From NCBI GenBank assembly GCA_944324475.1, contig CALUWK010000001.1, positions 1 through 64,000 of the forward strand: a stretch of DNA of 64,000 nucleotides, read 5' to 3'. The notes beneath the pieces are model-generated. The model saw nothing but the letters and a program-made list of their open reading frames with translations. It did no database searches and was not told where the DNA came from. The stretch comes from Candidatus Gastranaerophilales bacterium. GTDB lineage: Bacteria > Cyanobacteriota > Vampirovibrionia > Gastranaerophilales > Gastranaerophilaceae. Both the position numbers and the translations under genes were made by a program. Below are positions 60,189-64,000 of this stretch, piece by piece (within the stretch, counting starts at the first letter, position 1; each line of letters opens with the position of its first letter).

Positions 60189-60395
60189 AGCAATGAATTA
60201 CAAAAACTAGGCAATCATATAAAGAAACTTCGAAAAGAAAGAAAACTAACAATTAGCGCTTTATGCTATAAAAATGGGCTTGAACCTTCTACAATAAGCA
60301 GAATAGAAAAAGGTCAAATAGAACCTAAATATCTTACATTAATGAATATTGCCAAAGCCTTTGATTTATCACTAGCTGAATTTTTAAATTTTTAA
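60183..60395 (+). CDS. Cro/C1-type HTH regulator (module 3)
   Basis: 70 residues. NHIKKLRKERKLTISALCYK, then NGLEPSTISRIEKG and YLTLMNIAKAFDLSLAEF. Its N-terminal codons match the SulP 5' end, and its 3' end matches the module 1 regulator exactly. It still sits divergent from the decayed HAD, so it has lost its partner. No ribosome site; start chosen by family fit. Confidence 0.78.
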   Translation: MQSNELQKLGNHIKKLRKERKLTISALCYKNGLEPSTISRIEKGQIEPKYLTLMNIAKAFDLSLAEFLNF

Positions 60396-60404
60396 ATCAT
60401 CACA
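60348..60404 (+). repeat. 57-bp exact repeat, copy 2
   Basis: Identical to 2442-2498: last codons of the regulator, stop codon and flank. Beyond it the two loci remain similar for about 20 more bases (TTAATTCAATTAT-like). Confidence 0.85.
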
Positions 60405-60452
60405 TTTTTTTAATTCAATTATGAAAATATTTTTATTTTGAAATAAAGGCAT

Positions 60453-60493
60453 AAAAAATTGAAACCCTATTTTTTTAAGGGTTTCAATTTTTT
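60453..60493. terminator. Terminator between the HTH gene and GH57 gene
   Basis: AAAAAATTGAAACCCT (60453-60468) pairs with AGGGTTTCAATTTTTT (60478-60493), with T-runs on both strands. It can end both the module 3 regulator and the convergent GH57 gene. Confidence 0.88.
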
Positions 60494-60515
60494 ATAAGAT
60501 TTTAATTCAGTGATT

Positions 60516-62285
60516 TTATTTTTTGATTATTTGAGCTGCAATAAATTGTTCTTCACGATTTTCGTATAAAGGAGCAAGTTTTACTTCTTGTTGAGGCATT
60601 GTTCCTTCTTCAATCGGAAGATATACCCTATAATCTATATCAGGGAAACAATTATCGATTGATTCTATCGAAGCTAATTCTTCTTCAATTATTGCGTTAT
60701 TGTCTATCATATCTGCAATTTTTTCAAATCTTTCAACATGTTCTCTGAATCTGTCTGTTGCATAATCTTTAGCTTGCCATGTTGTAATCAAAAATGGCCA
60801 ATCGGAGCTTTGCAAAAGTAGATTTTCTCTTGCAAGTTGATTTAATGCACGTTTTAAAAGGTTGTTTTCAGGGATTTTTTCATATTTTGAAACGATATTA
60901 ATAATTCTTTTTTCGCAAGAATGAATAATTGGCCACATCCACTCTGTTAAATGGTTTTGCCATACCCAGAAATGTCCACCTTGTCCCCAACTTGATTCAG
61001 GGATTTGGATTGCTTCTGTCGGTGGATGAGCTTTTAAGTATTCTCCTGCTGTCATCATTTCGACTTCGGGAACGTAATTATTAAGTTTTTTAATTACTTG
61101 TTTAATAAATTCAATTCCTTCAAACCACCAATGTCCGTAAAGTTCCGTATCAAATGAAACCATAACAAGACCTTGTTTTCCGTTGTGAGAATTTTTGTAA
61201 TCATTCAACAGGTGGTAAATTAAATTTGTGTAGTGGTCGGAGTTTGAATTTACTTGATTCATTGCCAATACTGGGTCATAGAGCATTTTATCCCCAAGGT
61301 CAGTAGTAGACGAGGTTATTCTCCAATAGTGCATACCAGAGTTACAGTCTTTTCTGTGAAATTCTCTGTAGCATCCGTCTCCGGGGTAACCGTCTGCTGC
61401 TGACCACACCTGAAATCCTGCTCTATCGTTTCTACCCATCACGGCAACTTGTGCATCAGGTAACCAATATGCACTGTATGTGTCATATCCGGTTGCCTCT
61501 CTTTTTGGTAATGGTATATACTCAATATTTCCGTAGACTCCTATATTCCTACGGTTTCCGATAGAGTTTCCACCTTCAATCACATGTGATTCGGTGAAAA
61601 AGTATTCAATGTCGTTATTTTGTAATGTTACTTCAATAGCATGACGCCATTTTTTCTTTCCGTCTTTTCCAATAAATTCATATCCTTGACGGTATGCACA
61701 CTCAGGAAGCCAGCACCCTTTTGCTTTTTTTCCAAAAAGTCTTTTTGTAGTGTCGGAGCCGACTTTAAATTGTGCATTTAAGTTTGTATCTGTTGCAAGC
61801 AATGGCGAAAAACCATGGGTTGCACCTGAGGTTGTTATTTCAATGCAACCTAAATCTTGGTATTTTTTGAAGCCTGCAATTAAATCCTTATTGAATTTAT
61901 TAATAAATAAATCTTTAATTCTGTTGTACCAATCAAAATAGTATTTTGCCAAATATTTTAAATGTTGACTATGTGCAACTTCAGGATCAGGGTATCTTTC
62001 GAGGTCTTCTGATACTGCTTTAATTCTTGAATCCAGATAGTCAATAAATCCTTGTTGCAAGTGTGGGTCGTTTAATTGTTCCCCCAAAATCGGAGTAATT
62101 CCGATAGTCAATTTAGCTTTTATTCCTTCGTCATATAATTCAGAAATCATATTCAATAAAGGAACATAAGTTTCCTCCATACATTCATATAAGCATTCTT
62201 CGCCAAAAGGCCACATTCCTGCCATCCTATAATATGGAAGGTGTGAATGCAACATAAAGACGAATTGTCCGATTTTTTGCACCAT
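60516..62285 (-). CDS. GH57 glycoside hydrolase, alpha-glucan branching-type (DUF1957)
   Basis: 589 residues. GH57 motifs: HSHLP (13-17), ATHGF near 155, catalytic Glu195 in CWLPECAY, and Asp379 in FDTELYGHWW. C-terminal helical DUF1957 region (SDWPFLITTWQAKDYATDRF). Length and motifs fit the branching enzyme class, which adds alpha-1,6 branches to glucan, rather than amylopullulanase. It has a strong ribosome site (GGAGG). With glgX it forms a glycogen set, though glgA/glgC are not in the window. Confidence 0.9.
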   Translation of the reverse strand: MVQKIGQFVFMLHSHLPYYRMAGMWPFGEECLYECMEETYVPLLNMISELYDEGIKAKLTIGITPILGEQLNDPHLQQGFIDYLDSRIKAVSEDLERYPDPEVAHSQHLKYLAKYYFDWYNRIKDLFINKFNKDLIAGFKKYQDLGCIEITTSGATHGFSPLLATDTNLNAQFKVGSDTTKRLFGKKAKGCWLPECAYRQGYEFIGKDGKKKWRHAIEVTLQNNDIEYFFTESHVIEGGNSIGNRRNIGVYGNIEYIPLPKREATGYDTYSAYWLPDAQVAVMGRNDRAGFQVWSAADGYPGDGCYREFHRKDCNSGMHYWRITSSTTDLGDKMLYDPVLAMNQVNSNSDHYTNLIYHLLNDYKNSHNGKQGLVMVSFDTELYGHWWFEGIEFIKQVIKKLNNYVPEVEMMTAGEYLKAHPPTEAIQIPESSWGQGGHFWVWQNHLTEWMWPIIHSCEKRIINIVSKYEKIPENNLLKRALNQLARENLLLQSSDWPFLITTWQAKDYATDRFREHVERFEKIADMIDNNAIIEEELASIESIDNCFPDIDYRVYLPIEEGTMPQQEVKLAPLYENREEQFIAAQIIKK

Positions 62286-62522
62286 ATTTTATTTTGCCTC
62301 CGATTTTTCCTGTTAGTGTTTTTACTATAACATAAATTATAATAAAAAATAATCATTTAGAATTAGTACATTTGTATAAATTTACTAAAGTTAATATAGT
62401 TAATAAGAATTAATATAGGAAATTATATTTATATAAAATATGTAAATATATAGTTTACTATATAAATTATTTATTTACTATAATTTCTGGATTTTAATTG
62501 ATTTTTTCAGTAGAATAGATTT

Positions 62523-63110
62523 ATGGAAAAAAAGAAAAAAGTTTTATTTGATCCTGGGTATGCTCCTATTGTGATTGATTCAATCGGGCAAATTGGATAC
62601 GTTTATTATATGTTTTCAGCTATTCCAAATTTAAAGTTAAAGAGGTTAAATTTTCCTATAACTTTTAAAAAAATAGAAAAACTTTTAAAAATAAATATTT
62701 CTTTTTATTTGGGGTGTCTTTTGTGGGCAAATATAATTTCTAATTGTAAAGATTGTGAAATCGAAGGGAATAAACTTTTAGGAGAGGATGCAAAAGAAGA
62801 CGAATATACAAGCGAAATAAATTTTTTGATTGATTTTTTAGAAAAAGATTTTTCTCGTGATTGTAAATATTTTATGAATAAAGAATACGTGCCTGATGAA
62901 AAATATATAAAAATTTTAAAAACTTATAGAAAATTTTTGGTAATTAATAGAGGTTTTGTAGAATGTTCTAATACAAATCAGATTAAATTACCTGATTGTT
63001 GCAAGTCTTTTGATGAAGGAGTTATAGATTTAGTCAAAGAAAAAATAGATTTTGCTATTTCAAATAAAGATTTAACTTCTCTTTTTGATTGTTATAATTA
63101 TATTTTATAA
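62523..63110 (+). CDS. Hypothetical protein, 195 residues
   Basis: Starts KKVLFDPGYAPIVIDSIGQI. Helical, charged, with eight Cys (for example NCKDCE, PDCCKSF). No signal peptide, membrane helix or known motif. The start follows TAGAAT by 6 nt, another leaderless-like layout. Its 3' end lies inside the structured element at 63106. Confidence 0.55.
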   Translation: MEKKKKVLFDPGYAPIVIDSIGQIGYVYYMFSAIPNLKLKRLNFPITFKKIEKLLKINISFYLGCLLWANIISNCKDCEIEGNKLLGEDAKEDEYTSEINFLIDFLEKDFSRDCKYFMNKEYVPDEKYIKILKTYRKFLVINRGFVECSNTNQIKLPDCCKSFDEGVIDLVKEKIDFAISNKDLTSLFDCYNYIL

Positions 63111-63200
63111 AAGAAGTCGGGGTTTTGAATAAAACCTGTCCATTTAAAAGCGCTAAAGATGTAACACTACGGTGACAGGAAACACCCGACTTCTTTTATA
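63106..63200. other. Structured element with 16-bp perfect outer stem and internal branches
   Basis: TATAAAAGAAGTCGGG (63106-63121) pairs perfectly with CCCGACTTCTTTTATA (63185-63200). Inside, GTTTT/AAAAC (63122-63126, 63131-63135) makes a small hairpin, and CCTGTC/GACAGG (about 63135-63140, 63174-63179) encloses a loop of about 33 nt with AGCGCT and CACTACGGTG. It is too elaborate for a simple terminator, and no known riboswitch or ribozyme motif is recognised. It lies between convergent genes and may be a bidirectional terminator or a small RNA. Confidence 0.5.
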
Positions 63201-63243
63201 TTATAGATTTTATTTAAATTAAAAACATTACCTTAAAGTTTAA

Positions 63244-64000
63244 TTAAAAGCTTCTTAATTGAAGTGCTTGAGCTATGTGTGAAACTTCAATATTTTCTTT
63301 TTCTTCTAGGTCTGCTATTGTTCTTGAAATTTTAAGAATTCTATCAAATGCTCTTGCAGAAAGGTTGAAACTATTTATCGCATTCTTTAGAAACTGTTTT
63401 GTGGTGTCATCAATTTTACAATATTTTTTGATTAATTTTGAATTAAGCTCGGAATTTGTTAAAATTCCTTCATTTTTATATCTTTCTGATTGAATTTTTC
63501 TTGCTTTTATTACTCTTTTTCTTATTGTTTCAGAATTTTCAACATTATTGTTATTATCTAAAAGTTCATCTTCATTAAGCCTTTGAATTTTAATTTGTAT
63601 GTCAATCCTATCTAACAGTGGTCCGGAGAGTCTTGAGCGATATTTGTTTATTTGATATTCTGAACATGTACATTGTTTTTTATTATCACCCAGAAATCCG
63701 CATGGACAAGGATTCATTGCCCCTAAAAGTATAAAATTGGCGGGATATTGAATGCTTGTTTGCGCTCTTGAAATTGTGATTACTTTATCTTCGAGTGGTT
63801 GTCTTAAGACTTCAAGAGTTTTTCTTGGGAATTCAACCATTTCATCTAAAAAAAGAACACCTCTGTGTGCAAGAGTAATTTCTCCTGGTTTTGGATTAGA
63901 GCCTCCTCCTATGATGCCTACTGCGCTTGCGCTGTGGTGTGGTGAGCGAAATGGCCTTGATGTTATTAAAGGTTTTGATCTGTCCAAGAGTCCTGAAATA
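63244..64000 (-). CDS. comM: ComM/YifB-like Mg-chelatase ATPase, C-terminal part
   Basis: The frame is open to the window edge, so only about 252 C-terminal residues are seen. FRSPHHSASAVGIIGGGSNP, LAHRGVLFLDEMVEF (Walker B), NFILLGAMNPCPCG and RLSGPLLDRIDIQIKI, then a C-terminal helical domain with LSARAFDRILKISRTIADLE. ComM helps branch migration during uptake and recombination of foreign DNA. This fits a pilus-bearing, possibly competent cell. Confidence 0.9.
   Translation of the reverse strand, partial: ISGLLDRSKPLITSRPFRSPHHSASAVGIIGGGSNPKPGEITLAHRGVLFLDEMVEFPRKTLEVLRQPLEDKVITISRAQTSIQYPANFILLGAMNPCPCGFLGDNKKQCTCSEYQINKYRSRLSGPLLDRIDIQIKIQRLNEDELLDNNNNVENSETIRKRVIKARKIQSERYKNEGILTNSELNSKLIKKYCKIDDTTKQFLKNAINSFNLSARAFDRILKISRTIADLEEKENIEVSHIAQALQLRSF

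Noticed and set aside
59921-60214. 97-residue protein from the HAD3 region
   Set aside because: It joins a HAD start to a frame-shifted remnant and upstream operator DNA. The frame is an effect of the internal deletion.

Overview
The window is AT-rich (clearly under about 35% GC by eye) and reads with the standard bacterial code. It encodes a diderm, anaerobic-looking bacterium. Envelope genes include LptB, an LptF/G permease and a beta-barrel porin. Energy genes include a sodium-pumping oxaloacetate-decarboxylase set, a formate/nitrite channel and an NhaD/ArsB-type permease. Type IV pilin-like proteins are scattered through it, and there are no photosynthesis or respiration genes. Together with several lineage-type proteins of unknown function, this suggests a gut Cyanobacteriota relative of the Melainabacteria/Gastranaerophilales type. 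That assignment is inferred from gene content and style; no marker was compared.

Layout. 1-4.8 kb is an accessory patch: a tRNA-Ser(GGA) joined exactly to a start-less ORF, small membrane genes, a LprI-like protein, a small HAD phosphatase divergent from an HTH regulator, a ribbon-helix-helix protein, and a SulP transporter whose first codons and leader look copied from an HTH regulator gene. 4.8-12.5 kb holds GIY-YIG, dusB, a large periplasmic TPR protein, a PIG-L-like protein lacking its metal motif, a pilin-like gene, prmC and hsp20. 12.5-31.5 kb is mostly a minus-strand housekeeping run: pyrH-frr-cdsA-rnc-rpe, then GT2-murC-murB-ddl-ftsQ, rseP, ribH, and lptB-lptF/G-NAGPA-pilin. 31.5-42.7 kb has rimP-nusA, a sigma factor, an orphan OppF-like ATPase, a DUF815 ATPase, glgX, DUF1015, an SDR and HU.

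42.8-45 kb is a 739-residue pilin-like protein with eukaryote-like Cys-rich repeats and two tandem FISUMP-like domains. 45.3-54.9 kb is a sodium/carboxylate section: an OadG paralogue with an NhaD-like permease, a porin, an FNT channel, and the operon ldcA-birA-oadG-oadA-oadB. The biotin ligase lies directly upstream of the biotinylated subunit. 54.9-64 kb has several lineage-type proteins, tsaD, a TPR/beta-propeller protein, a second cluster of HAD/HTH modules with REP-like palindromes, a GH57 enzyme, an unexplained structured hairpin element and the 3' part of a ComM-like gene.

Most unusual points: (1) three divergent HAD/HTH modules, each with its own operator, one with a decayed HAD; (2) a SulP gene fused to a regulator 5' end; (3) an in-frame GC-rich repeat inserted in rseP; (4) repeated promoter-to-ATG spacing that predicts leaderless mRNAs; (5) the adhesin-like giant pilin; (6) a 16-bp-stem branched RNA-like element near 63.15 kb.
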